From: Thozetella sp. PMI_491
Taxonomy: Eukaryota > Ascomycota > Sordariomycetes > Chaetosphaeriales > Chaetosphaeriaceae
NCBI GenBank assembly: GCA_021432635.1
Contig: MU270167.1
Location: 1 to 23,409 of the forward strand
Reading direction: 5' to 3'
DNA length: 23,409 bases
The notes under the pieces are model-generated. The model was not told the origin of the DNA and made no database searches. It saw only the letters and a list, made by a program, of their open reading frames with translations. The position numbers were made by a program, and so were the translations under genes. Positions 1 through 10,417 of the stretch are shown here, piece by piece; position 1 is the stretch's first letter, and the number at the start of each line of letters is the position of its first letter.

Positions 1-941
1 CCCCCTCCACCCCTCGCTGCTCCTTCTGCAGATCACCCAGCAGCACACGCATCGAGCCGCAGCGTAGATATACAAGCGGTGGACCTCTGGACGCTCTGGA
101 CTTCAGTCACGGCTGGCTCTGACTGGCCGTTTGGTGGAATTTTAAAAAGAAGTACGGAAGGAGAAAAGAAGAGAAGAACGATACAGACAGAGACTGTGAG
201 AGAGGGCACTGACGGCGAGAAGTGAGTCCCCCGGTCGCCATTTCTTTCCGAAACCAGCGCCGTCCCTGGGCTGGTCACTCCGCTAGAGCGCATCCTTCTC
301 GCCCCAACTGGGAGGCCGTGTCCCTCCCTTCACGAGCACAGCCGACTGTCCCCGACTTTTTCTGGGACCAGTGAGGAAAGCCACGGGCCTAGGCCGCCCT
401 CGACTACCCGCCAGCTCTGGCCCTGTGGACCTGGTTGGCTGGCACATCTAAGCATCCCCTGTCTTCTAAGTGGAGGGCCCTTTCTGTACTACTTCGAATC
501 AATTCAACGCTGTCGGCCCCCTCCATCGACGACTGGAAAAACGAGCTCCAAGTTGACAGGTTCTCCCTCAGGCTTCTCGGACGCTCGTTATTTCGTCTCC
601 CCTCTTCCTCGCTCGTTTCACCTGCCCGGCCTCCCCCCTTACCCCTTGGCTCTCGTACTGGGTGCAGGTCACATTCCCAGCTGCGACCATAATCAAGATC
701 CAAGGTCGGTCCTCTTCACGATCTTGACTCAGATCCACACCCTCCCTATAACCGGGTGGCGAAAGCCGGCGTGCATGCTAGTCAGCTGTTTCCTCTGCCC
801 CACCATACCATGACCTACGAAACCCGCCGTAGACTGGGACTGACTTTCAACCTTCACAGTCCCTCCCCAACGTTCTCTTCGCGTGTTGCGTCGCCATTGC
901 CACACGGAGGCAATGAGCGGTCTTATTTGGGCGTCTTGAAA
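1..941 (+). promoter_or_regulatory. Upstream region / 5' leader of hmt1
   Basis: No protein gene is supported here. The short open frames have no recognisable domains and biased composition. Being directly upstream of the hmt1 start, the stretch most likely holds its promoter and the first part of the 5' UTR. Pyrimidine-rich tracts (around 590-650 and 850-890) are typical of filamentous-fungal promoters. No clear TATA box was assigned. The region also carries several ATG triplets, so if transcription starts far upstream the leader would contain upstream reading frames. Confidence 0.5.
913..939 (+). promoter_or_regulatory. Candidate uORF (8 codons) in hmt1 leader
   Basis: ATG at 913 opens an 8-codon frame (MSGLIWAS) that stops at TGA 937-939, two bases before a candidate splice donor. 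If the following intron is removed, this TGA is in frame with and upstream of the hmt1 ATG, so it also closes any N-terminal extension. A regulatory role is inference; nothing here proves the uORF is translated. Confidence 0.4.
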
Positions 942-1036
942 GTAAGCGAACGCGGCCTGCCAAACCTCCCTTCACGCTCTCTCCAAGAGCGTCAGCAGGC
1001 ATGTCTCATTGTGCATTTCCCGGTCTCTAACCGCAG
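942..1036 (+). other. Candidate 5' UTR intron of hmt1
   Basis: GTAAGC donor at 942, a CTAAC branch-like sequence at about 1027-1031, and a CGCAG acceptor ending at 1036. The length is 95 nt. The hmt1 ATG lies seven bases after the acceptor. The branch point is unusually close to the acceptor, which lowers confidence. If this splice is real, the coding frame cannot extend upstream of 1044. Confidence 0.5.
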
Positions 1037-1043
1037 GGCAGTC

Positions 1044-4000
1044 ATGGAGATCTTCGAGACGAGGCCCTCCGTCGCGCAGGCCGTTGAGGAGAAGGCCCAG
1101 CTTCTGTACCCCCCGATCCTGCTGTTTGCCTTCATCGTCTGCACCGGCATCCACAGCGTCCTGACGTCGAGAACTGAGGAGGAACTGGTGACCCCCGTCG
1201 CCCGTGGCCCGGAGGGCAAGCCCCTCCCCTTGACCAAGAGGAAACGAGAGCACGAGGAGCCAGCCATCCCGGAGGTCAACTATTTCTCCGACGGTGCACG
1301 ACGGGTATTTCAATACGCAACGGCTGCTGTTGTTGTTACATTCATTGCCAACGGCATCGCCATTGCCATTCATGCCTTGCAGGAGAAGGCCACACCCGGC
1401 GTTGTCGGCTGGTGGTGTGGTGAGCAGCGCACGGTGAGCCTCCCTTCTAACTACTTCCCTTGCCCCTCCCCTTCCAGCCCAGCCGATATGGCCACCATGT
1501 TCTTGTCAAAGCCAGTGGTTATTTTTTTTTTCTCATAAAAGTGCATAGGTTTATGTTGTCGGTTCCGCCTTTTTCTACGTCTACGTCCTGATCACGCTCT
1601 TCGACTGGGAGGACTCGCCGAACGTATTGCATTTTATCATTTGGCTGCTGGGATTTCTCGGCGAGATCATCATCTTGGTTTGCACCTCGATCCGCTTCTC
1701 CGCGAATAGATATTCCATGGGCCAAGCTCAAACTTTCCATTCGGACCAGGACAGCGACAACGAAGCCTGGGAGTACATCGATATCAGCATTGCCACGATC
1801 CGACTATGCCTCATCTGCGGGCTTGTGCTCCTCTATATCGCTCTAGCTCTCGCGGGCCGCATCCGATGGAAACAGCTCCTAGAAGAGGAATCCCGGGCTT
1901 CGGACATGGGCGAGCACAGCCCTCTCTTGAACGGCCATGGACCCAACTACCACACCAACGGGAATGGTCACCCCGCCAATGGCCATGCCAATGGTCACGC
2001 AAATGGCCATATGAACGGCACGAACGGTGCTACAGCGGAGGCCGGTTTTCAACAGCGCGATGAGGAGGCCGCTTTCTACCGCCCGGACAAGCTTCCGCAC
2101 AAGACTTGGTTTGAGTACTGCCGGGGTTACTCTATCTTCTTCCCGTACCTCTGGCCGAGCAAATCATTGAAACTCCAGGGGGTCGTTCTGATATGCTTCA
2201 TTATCGTCATTGCGCAGCGGGCAGTCAATATCATGGTGCCTCTACAGGCCGGTGCAGTCACCGACAGCCTGGAAGACGAGGAAGGGAACAGGCACATGCC
2301 GTGGATTCAGCTCTCTCTCCTGATCGGGTATAAGCTTCTCCAAGGGCAGTCGGGCGTTCTAGGCTCGCTAAGGGCGATTCTGTGGATCCCGGTTTCTCAG
2401 CACACCTACCTTGCCCTGACGACGGCAGCCTTCGAGCATGTACATTCGCTCTCGCTGGATTTTCACCTCGGAAAGCGGACGGGAGAGGTGCTATCGGCTC
2501 TCAACAAGGGTGCTTCCATCAACGCCTTCCTGGAGCAGGTCACCTTCCAGGTTGTCCCGATGCTCGCCGACCTCCTCCTCGCCATCTTCTTCTTCTACTG
2601 GAAATTCGGACCTGTGTACGCGCTCTTTGGGACCATCATCACGTTCTACTATCTCTACTTGACAATTCGCATGGCTGCCACCAGCGCTGACCAGCGACGT
2701 GACATGGTCAACGCAGACCGTGAGGAAGAGGCGATTAAGAACGATTCTATCACTTCGTACGAGACGGTCAAGTACTTTAACGCCGAAGAGTACGAGTTCA
2801 CGCGATACCGCAACGCTATCAAGAAGTTCCAGGTTGCCGAGGCCCAAGTCACCTGGGGGATCAACCAGATGAACCTGTGCCAGGGCATAGTCTTTATCAC
2901 GGGCATCCTGATCGCCATGATGACGTGCGCTTTTGAGGTTTCGCAGGGCACCCGGACTGTGGGAGATTTTGTCTCGCTCCTCACCTATCTCGGTCAGCTC
3001 CAGGGCCCTCTCAACTTCTTCGGCACCTTCTACCGGACCGTGCAGCAGGCAATGATCTCGGGCGAGCGGCTGCTAGAGCTCTTCAAGATCCAGCCAACGG
3101 TGCTCGATCGGCCTGGAGTCAAGCCGATCCAGAAATGCAACGGCCATATCAAATGGGACAATGTACGGTTCTCATACGACCGACGCCGACCGGCACTGAG
3201 GAACCTCTCGTTTGAATGCGCCCCCGGCACCACCACGGCGTTTGTCGGCGAGTCTGGGGGTGGCAAGTCGACTGTCTTCCGTCTCATGTTCCGGTACTAT
3301 AACTGCGAAGAAGGTAGCGTCCAGGTGGATGGGCAAGATGTGAAGGATATGACGATCGATTCTGTGCGACGCTTTATTGGGGTGGTCCCGCAGGACACGA
3401 TTCTCTTCAATGAGACCCTCATGTACAACCTCAAGTACGCGAACCCCAACGCAACCGACGAGGACGTGTACGATGCCTGCCGCGCTGCAGCCATTCACGA
3501 CCGAATCATGGGCTTCCCGGATGGCTACAATACTAGAGTCGGAGAGAGAGGCCTTCGCCTGAGTGGTGGCGAGAAGCAACGCGTGGCGATTGCCCGGACC
3601 ATCCTTAAGAATCCCAAGGTCATCATGCTGGATGAAGCCACTTCGGCGTTGGACGGAGAGACGGAACAAAAGATCCAGGCCAAGCTGATTAGCGGTAACT
3701 TTGGGCAGGACCGCACACTTCTTATCATTGCGTAAGTCCTAGGAGCAACGCGCACAGAGCCCCCAGACCTGTGGCCCCTAACTAACGTGGTTTTCTCTCA
3801 CTCGTGTAGCCATCGCCTTTCGACCATCACCCATGCGGACCAGATCATTGTTCTCCACAACGGCATGATTGCCGAAAAGGGTACCCATGACGAACTTCTA
3901 GCTCTGAATGGCCGCTACAAGTCCATGTGGGAGAAGCACTGCCGCGCCGAACGCGCCGCCGAAGCTGCCAGGGTTGCCACGACGAAGGCGAACAAGCTCC

Positions 4001-4293
4001 TCCGCCAAGCGAACATACCGGGAGCCGAACACGGAGACTACCCTTCGGATGGATATAACAGCCTTGCCTCTTCGGCGATTCTGCAGACCGGAGCTAGCAC
4101 CCCAGGAGCTGCCCCCTCGCGGGACAACGCATCCATTGCCTCTAGCCAAGACACGACCTCCGACGATGCATCCCATCACGGGAGCACTACCAGCAGCGAG
4201 GAGCAGGAGCTTGAAGACCTGCCCGAGCTGTCCGGTCAGGAACTCGGCGACGACGGAATAGACAGCCCATCGGCGGTGTCCCGGAGCAACTAA
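1044..4293 (+). CDS. hmt1: Hmt1/ABCB6-type half ABC transporter (heavy metal tolerance)
   Basis: Three exons: 1044-1433, 1549-3731 and 3810-4293, giving 1018 aa. Introns start GTGAGC and GTAAGT. The first ends CATAG and contains a T tract; the second has a CTAAC branch site. Residues 1-240 form an N-terminal extension with about five membrane segments (near 21-40, 91-112, 131-150, 158-180, 215-235), the TMD0 typical of the Hmt1/ABCB6 group. A low-complexity Asn/Gly/His linker follows (258-290), then a six-helix ABC membrane domain (about 340-640). The nucleotide-binding domain shows Walker [10 protein letters not shown] (697-705), signature LSGGEKQR (from 801), Walker B VIMLDEA (821-827) and the H-loop histidine 859. 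The last ~120 residues are Ser/acidic and look disordered. S. pombe Hmt1 is a vacuolar half-transporter that moves phytochelatin or glutathione conjugates and confers cadmium tolerance. Vacuolar location and substrate here are inferred from that family. A mitochondrial Atm1 is less likely because of the TMD0. Confidence 0.93.
1930..2028 (+). repeat. Asn-Gly-His low-complexity repeat inside hmt1
   Basis: Codons for residues 258-290 encode an irregular repeat that becomes a regular four-residue ANGH unit (residues 273-284, nt 1975-2010), flanked by NGHG and HMNG. The DNA is an imperfect 12-bp-type repeat with synonymous differences, so the peptide pattern is kept although codons vary. It lies in the cytosol-facing linker between TMD0 and the ABC core. 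Confidence 0.85.
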
Positions 4294-5000
4294 ACAAGCA
4301 TTCCGGCCGGGGCCAGGGCGGCCGTGCTCAGCGCTGCCTTCGGCTGGCTGGACTTGATCGAACAACACGGGGATCGACTGTATCGTATCGCCCATGCGTG
4401 ATTGCGTGATCCGAGCCTGACTCTGGGCGCTCTGCGCGCGAGAGCCGGACCCCCGCTCTATCTACTCCGTACATTTACCGACCCTTCCCCTTGTTCTTTC
4501 TCGCCATGTCTATATAAACCCTGCTATTTTATGTGTTTGGCGCTCACGAGAGATGACCCAAGATTCCCCGGCATAATACACGGCGTTCGGTGGCATGTTC
4601 TTTTCTTGAAAGTCGGGGATGGCACAGAAAAGACTACTCGGAATCCACTTCTATTTTCTTATCTTCTCTACTCTGTTTATTGCTCACTCGAGCAGCCACG
4701 GCAAGGCGCTGCGTCCGCCGAGTCGCACGCTTCCACGCCTCGAGCGGTCCTGGGCTGAACAGGACGGCTGGACAACAGGACGGGAGTCAGGGTTGGGCCA
4801 CCCACACAGGGGTGTTGGCCGGCTGGCGTTTGCATCTTGCGTGCGTGCGTTGGGATCGATTTCTTCGAAAAGATTGGGACGTGTGGCAGCATTTCCCGGG
4901 CGAGGACTATGGCGGAAGCGTCACGCCAGTACGGCTATGTGTTCTGCTTGGGGGCCGGGTTTACGGCTGGGACAAACGCGCAGGTCGGCGGTTGGGGGTC

Positions 5001-5032
5001 GGCGGGCGGGCGGGCGGTCGGTCGGTCGGTCG
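5001..5032. repeat. Tetranucleotide microsatellite (GGCG)4(GTCG)4
   Basis: Four perfect copies of GGCG (5001-5016) are followed directly by four perfect copies of GTCG (5017-5032). The two units differ by one base, as expected when a point change inside one array is spread by slippage. No gene overlaps it. Confidence 0.9.
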
Positions 5033-6505
5033 GCGGTGACGGTGGAGGATAAGGAGCATCGCATCTTGCGGGAATGATGGGCCGGTGAGGGGAGAGAGGA
5101 TATTTGATTTTACGTTTGGGGGCGTCTATCGCGTGCTCTTGTTGGCTCTGGGGGCCTCCTTTCCACATCCCACCTAATGTTTCTACCTTGGGGCTGGTAG
5201 GAGGTCCTAGCCGTTCGGCTTCATACTTAATCATACCTGGATGACTACTACGACCTCTGGACAGTCTAAGGGTGACTGATTTCTGGTATATCTCATTTTA
5301 AGGGCCGCTCGCTCGGCGCACTTAAGTGACGATGGAGCTATACCGAAAGGTATTAGATTCTGTGCTAGAGAGACGAGGATGTATGACTGCTAGGGTTCAG
5401 GCCTACGGATGCCAGTAGGTTTGAGAACCAAAAAGAAGGTTGGAAAATCGGGAACGAGAAGATAACAAAGCAAAGCACGTCTCGCTGGTAGGCACATCCA
5501 CAGCCCGAGTGAATCTTCTGAGGTTTGGATCCAATACTGGACATATTGGCAAAAGCACCGAGACCCAGCGTGTCCTGCTCACTATCCTCTTTGTCTACAT
5601 GTTGGTACAAAATGCCAATTCTCCGGACAGCGTCGACAGATGACCGTGGTGCACACAACAACGAGGCCGGGAGTGCTTGGTGGGAATGGGCCTAACATCA
5701 AAGAGTATCCAGTATCCCGGCCGTCGAGCATGACTGAAGTCTCTCAGGGGGCCATGCGCGCGCCGTATGCGACAACCGCACAGCTAGCCGCACACTGCAC
5801 TTGGGCCTGCCCCGCAAGAGCGGCTGAGCGAGATCCGGCGGCAAACCACCTTGATCGGCAACCCGGCTCAACGCGGCAGTCACATGCAGGCTGGCTGCCG
5901 CTGTTGCGGAGAGAGGGGCTTGGTTGTTCGGTGGCCGTTGCAGAAGGGCTCTGGAGCGTCCGCGAGTTTTACCCGGGCGTCTCGGGTGTGACGAGAGCAC
6001 TACAGCCGGCGTTAGCCTACCGCAAGTCGGTAGCGCTGGCTGGGTGGGGAGGACCGGTCGAGGAGGCTGTCCAGATTGGTGGCGGTAAGCTTAGAATAGC
6101 TTGACGCCCCCTGCTGGTTTTCACATGATCGGCTCTCCTCGCGTCCCATGGGCGGGCAGACGTGTGTGCATGCAGTGGCTCGCTCACGAGAGCAAAGGAA
6201 AAGAGTATAGCAATGGATTTTCTGAACGAGACCTCCCTTCCCGGAGCGCCTTGATGCCCAAGGGTGCATCGGTGGGAAACGGTCTGGCCATGAAGAACGG
6301 AGAACGATTGCGAGCATGAAGCCATCCATCCAGATCCCCCAAGACGCCGTGTGCGTACTGTCTCGCAGCCATGGCCAGCCGGCGGGCGGACTGACCGCGC
6401 TAGCCGTCATCATGTATGCAGGTTTAGTGAACAGCGAATTATGCTCCTCTGTTTTTTTGTCGTATTTTTATACAAGTAAAGCTATCCGCCAGAACGAGCG
6501 TAGCG

Positions 6506-6535
6506 AAGTCCATATCCGACAAGTCCATATCCGAC
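6506..6535. repeat. 15-bp perfect tandem duplication
   Basis: AAGTCCATATCCGAC occurs at 6506-6520 and again immediately at 6521-6535. It lies about 370 bp beyond the ceramide synthase stop codon, on that gene's 3' side. No third copy is adjacent. Confidence 0.9.
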
Positions 6536-6905
6536 GTGCCCAATACTGTGTCAAGAGCAAGAACGCTTTACACCCACCAGGTCCATCCAAAAAGACCGGC
6601 ATGCAATGACCATGACCCCTATCCCCAGCCCAGGAGGCGGCAGAATTCGTCCTGGGAGCCCTTCCTGTTCGCCTTATCTTCCCAAGATCGCCTGCCCGCC
6701 CTCCAGATGATTCGCCTAGTGGCAGTAGACGTAAAAAAAATGTTTATCATACAAGAAAGACCTGCCGGTCTCGAGCTGAGACGGCTGGTTATACAATGTT
6801 GGTTAAAAAGCGAGTGACGAGCTCTACGGCTCGAGCAGTGTGCAGATGAAGTAAATAAGACCCCGAGGGGATCGACTGAGGTACCGCGGTCACGAGATGC
6901 GGGCA

Positions 6906-8455
6906 CTATTGCGCAGCTTTCTTAGCTGCTCCATTCGTGGCGGCCTTGGCTTTGCCATTCTGCAGCAGAGGGGTGACCTCGTTGCCGCCAACAGGCTCCT
7001 TCTCCTTGGCGTCATCCTGCTCGACATCGGATTCGGGCTCGCTGCGGTCGTCCTCTATGACGTTGTGTACGGCGACGCGATAGGCGATGCGGAGGATGAA
7101 GAACAGCCAGAACAGGTTAAGCGCCTGGAGCATAGCGAGCAGGGTGAACGTGATGACGTTGCTGAGCAAGCACTTGTACTGCTCCGTCTCCCAGTTGAGT
7201 TCGTAAGGGCCCACGGTGCGGAACTCGGTCAACAGAGACCACAAGATGCGTAGGTTGAGAAAGTGGCGCAGGTAAATCCACACTACCATGAAGAGGAAGT
7301 AGTAGGGGGCGGTTAGGAAGTGATCGACGTAGTTCAGCGACTTGGACGTCTACAACGGAGGCAGACAAGGTCAGTCACACGACTCGAAAGAGGCTGGCAC
7401 CAGGGGACGTGAGCAACTAGAGCTTACAGCAAGGAAGAAGTCCGAGATGTCGTGGGTGATGTAGACGGCCAGGCCTATGTAGGTGAAGTGGAAGCGGTAG
7501 CTGAGCCCAATGAGCATCAGACTAACGATGTGGTGACCGACCAGCTCCTTGTAGTCTTTGCGCGGCTTCTCCATGCCCAGGAGCAGCACAATGGCCTGCT
7601 GAGCCCAGAAGGCGGCCTGGAACAGGTAGTAGAACTTGAAGGCGGCCTCGTGGGTGCGGTGTGGGAAGTTCTCGTACATGCCGGTGGTGTTGAAGAACCA
7701 CACCGGGGTACGGCTCATGACGTAGACACCAGCAGGACCGAGTAGGCCAAAGTAGATAGCCTGATACATCTGCTCAGCGAAGCGAGCCCGCTTGCCACGA
7801 GACTTGAGCCCCGAGTAGCGAGCCAGCGGCTGCAGGAGCTCCAGCATGATAAATTCGCGAGTGAAGGAGAGCACCACGATGTAGAACACCACAAAGGCAA
7901 CGTCCCACATGCCCTTGCCGTACTGGGGCGGCTCGCCGGGGGCGTTGGGGGGGAGCTCGTAGGCAAGGAAGATGAAGTGGTGGATTGGGTTCGACGGGGT
8001 TGGGTTGAGCGCGTAAAGCGACAGAAAGCCGAATAGGATGACTAGCGGGAACACCCAGGTGTGCTTGATGGCGAAGCTCTTGACTCGGCGCTGGATCGAA
8101 CGAGCCTTCCGACGCTTGGAGAAGCGCTTGCTCTGGGCCGATGAGGGCGACGACGGCGAAGGGGCATCTTTCGAGTCCTACACAGGAGCGGTGCGCCCCA
8201 GGTCAGCCACGCGATCCTCTCGCATTGCGATAGCTAATTCTAAGAGGAAAGGGGGGCCATGGAAGGTACCTTTGCTAAGCTGGCACCATTGAGATGCGCA
8301 AGGCTCGTGGCCAGGCCAGGCGTGCCCGTGTCGCCCACCAGCAGCTCGGTGCCGAGGCCGCTAGACTGCCTCCTCCGGCGAGCAGCATTGCCTCCCTCGG
8401 CCGGCTGCGAGTGCGCCGACGTGTTGATCACGGGGAACGGTTCAGTGTCGGCCAT
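6906..8455 (-). CDS. LAG1: Ceramide synthase (Lag1/Lac1 family, TLC domain)
   Basis: Three exons on the minus strand: 8455-8270, 8177-7428 and 7349-6906, giving 459 aa. Introns of 92 and 78 nt begin GTACCT and GTAAGC, end TAG and are both phase 0. The protein joins a sphingoid base to an acyl-CoA to make (dihydro)ceramide in the ER membrane. A polar N-terminus and a basic stretch (about 78-98) precede the first hydrophobic segment (about 100-118). The TLC domain holds the Lag1 motif: paired histidines 277-278 in the VGHHIVSLMLIG segment and His304-Asp305 in YITHDISDFFLA, with the second intron directly after this motif. Further hydrophobic helices follow, then an acidic C-terminal tail (DDRSEPESDVEQDD), a region that in yeast Lag1/Lac1 carries CK2 sites. 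Filamentous fungi usually have two paralogues with different acyl-CoA preference (LagA and BarA/LacA types in Aspergillus); I cannot assign which this is. It converges on hmt1 and diverges from MRT4. Confidence 0.93.
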
Positions 8456-10417
8456 GTTCTCGTCGGTGATGGTGAAGAATGGACAGGGAGGGCCTGACGA
8501 GGGCGATGGGGATGGAGAGGTCGCGATTAGATTAGATATAAGAAAACTTTAAAAGGGCAGCGGAGCTCAGCGCGATGTAACCGACAGTCCAACGCAGCAC
8601 GCGAGACAGCCAGCGCAACCCAATGGGTGAGAGACGATATGAACGGCCGTCACTTTGTGCTGGCCTGCCCTGAGACGCAATTCGGCGCGATAAGTCTTTG
8701 AATGGGAGAGGCTCGACAGGAAAATAGGCGGCTTTTGGCCTATGTAGGAGTCCAATCTAATTTCCTTTTTTTCTCCCCCTCCCCTCTGTTGCTCCCGCCA
8801 TATCTACTGTAACCCCTGTACTGTAGCACAAGGGCATTGCCTGCCGGACCGCCTATTGGTTCCCCAATCTGGGCACCTGGCCAGGGGCACGGAAGTCCCT
8901 CCCCACGCCTTCCCCCCCGATATTTGCGGCGGCCGCCCCGCTAGGCAGGCACGGAGAACGCCCCGGATGCAACGCGCAACGCGCAACACGCGACTGCCGT
9001 GACAGAGAGCCCGCCGCTCTTTCGAGGCCGCTGGATGCTACACTTCGCTCTCCTGTCGAGCAGACCCGCAGGACCTGGTTTGGCCTTGCGGTTAAGCAAG
9101 TTACGGTACCAAGCTTAGGTACCGTAGGTACGTAGATTGTCACCGCTCGACCGGAGCCTCTGGACTCTCGCTCCATCGGACGGCCTGGGCATGTGTCGCA
9201 GCTTCGGACTCGGCGACGCCACCAAAGGCTTGCCCAGCTGCTCCTTTCTCCGTTTCTGTTGCTGCATTTGTTTTGAGCCTTTTCATCTCTGTGGCATCCC
9301 AGTGTATCATCCTGTTGTCTACGAGCGAGGCCCCAAACGACAGCGCCAGCCCCATTCCCGCCTGCCCGTTGCATCTCCGGCTAGGGCTCCCTGACCCTAC
9401 GCCGGGACCCTGCGCCGCGGTTGACTCGCCTTCGCATCAACGCAGCAAGAGGAGGAGTAACTAGAAAGAACAGGGCTCACCTGATGTCACCACTCAATTC
9501 CCCTCTGGCTGTTGGTTGTGGAGGGGATATAGTGCGGGCCGGTAACCTCACTTGGTGGACATTATGGCTCGATCCATCCGATCATGGTGCCATGACCTGG
9601 AGATACCATTCTCCAAGGCAACCCCGAGACACACTCTCTGGGCCGGAATCCACCGCACCTTCCCAGCATGGATTTACTTTGAGCGTTGCGTGCCTTCTCA
9701 CTCCGTAGAATGGCCCCCGGCTTCTGCGGTGGATGGCCCATGTCACCCAGAGATCTCCTTTGTCGCGGCTGTAGAGCGCATTGCGCGGGTGAAATTTTAA
9801 CAGCAAGCCCCTCAAGCCTGGGAGACATATTGATACCAGGGAAAGGCTATCCCGAGGGTCTGGCACCTGTTTGGGAAAAGGAATAGCCTCGGACATGATT
9901 TGTTGGCTGTGCTTGGTTGGACGGTGGAACACCGGTCGCCAGCTCTCCTAGACAAGCAACCAGCACACATCCATACAATTTCCCCACGTATGTGCCTGGG
10001 ACGATATTACCCAAGGGGTGGTCCCTCTAAGGGCCTTTTTATTCTAAACCGGTGTCCATCACATGGGGCCTTATTCTCGAATTCAGTTGTCGTAGTTCAA
10101 GCTCATATAAGTGAAGTCGATCTATCAGTTTTGTCCCCTGCCCTGAAAACGAGGGGTCGTTATAGGACCGCCTTCCCCTGTCTCCCTGCCCCGCCAAAAA
10201 AATAGTCCGGTCCAGCCAGTGGGAAGCAAAAATTGCGGGGGCCGATGGAATTTTTTCGCTCTACACCGCCTAAAAGTTCACCATCAGCGGCAGGTCTTTT
10301 TTTCATGAGAATTTGACCTCTGCGATACCCCCCCCCGCCTCCTCGTCCCCGCGCGTCCGGTTCGTAGGACAGTCCGATAGAAACGAATCATATTGTCCAA
10401 AGTTCCTAGAAGCCACA
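8456..10417. other. Divergent intergenic region, lag1 / MRT4
   Basis: About 2 kb between divergent starts. It must hold both promoters and 5' UTRs. CCAAT-type boxes occur at 8855-8859 (reverse) and 8863-8867 (forward). A 9-bp-arm palindrome lies at 9102-9126. Poly-T and poly-C tracts occur near MRT4 (10296-10303, 10327-10335). The short open frames (up to about 170 codons, mostly minus strand near 8850-9370) show no domain or presequence and are not called. The distance is large compared with the other divergent pairs here, so a small unrecognised gene or non-coding RNA is possible. Confidence 0.5.
9102..9126. repeat. Short palindrome with GGTACC cores
   Basis: Arm TACGGTACC (9102-9110) and its exact reverse complement GGTACCGTA (9118-9126) flank a 7-base spacer that contains AAGCTT. 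Further TAGGTAC/TACGTA sequence follows directly (9124-9134). The arms are perfect over 9 bp. KpnI-like GGTACC palindromes are frequent in intergenic DNA of many sordariomycetes; whether this one binds a protein is unknown. Confidence 0.8.

Larger units (their letters stand above)
4294..6905. other. Long intergenic region between convergent hmt1 and lag1
   Basis: About 2.6 kb between two convergent stop codons. The first few hundred bases probably hold the hmt1 3' UTR, and the right end holds the ceramide synthase 3' UTR. The open frames inside (largest 154 codons at 5640-6104) lack domains, have arbitrary composition and cannot be extended by plausible splicing. Two short repeats stand out: a tetranucleotide tract at 5001-5032 and a 15-bp tandem duplication at 6506-6535. 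No tRNA fold or transposase remnant was found. A non-coding RNA or a very divergent gene cannot be excluded by eye. Confidence 0.55.

Noticed and set aside
1044..4293. Atm1-type mitochondrial transporter identity
   Set aside because: An extra five-helix N-terminal domain and absence of a mitochondrial presequence favour the Hmt1/ABCB6 group.
5640..6104. 154-codon plus-strand frame in the 2.6-kb gap
   Set aside because: No domain, no low-complexity or presequence pattern, and no plausible introns to extend it. Length is within chance for GC-rich DNA.
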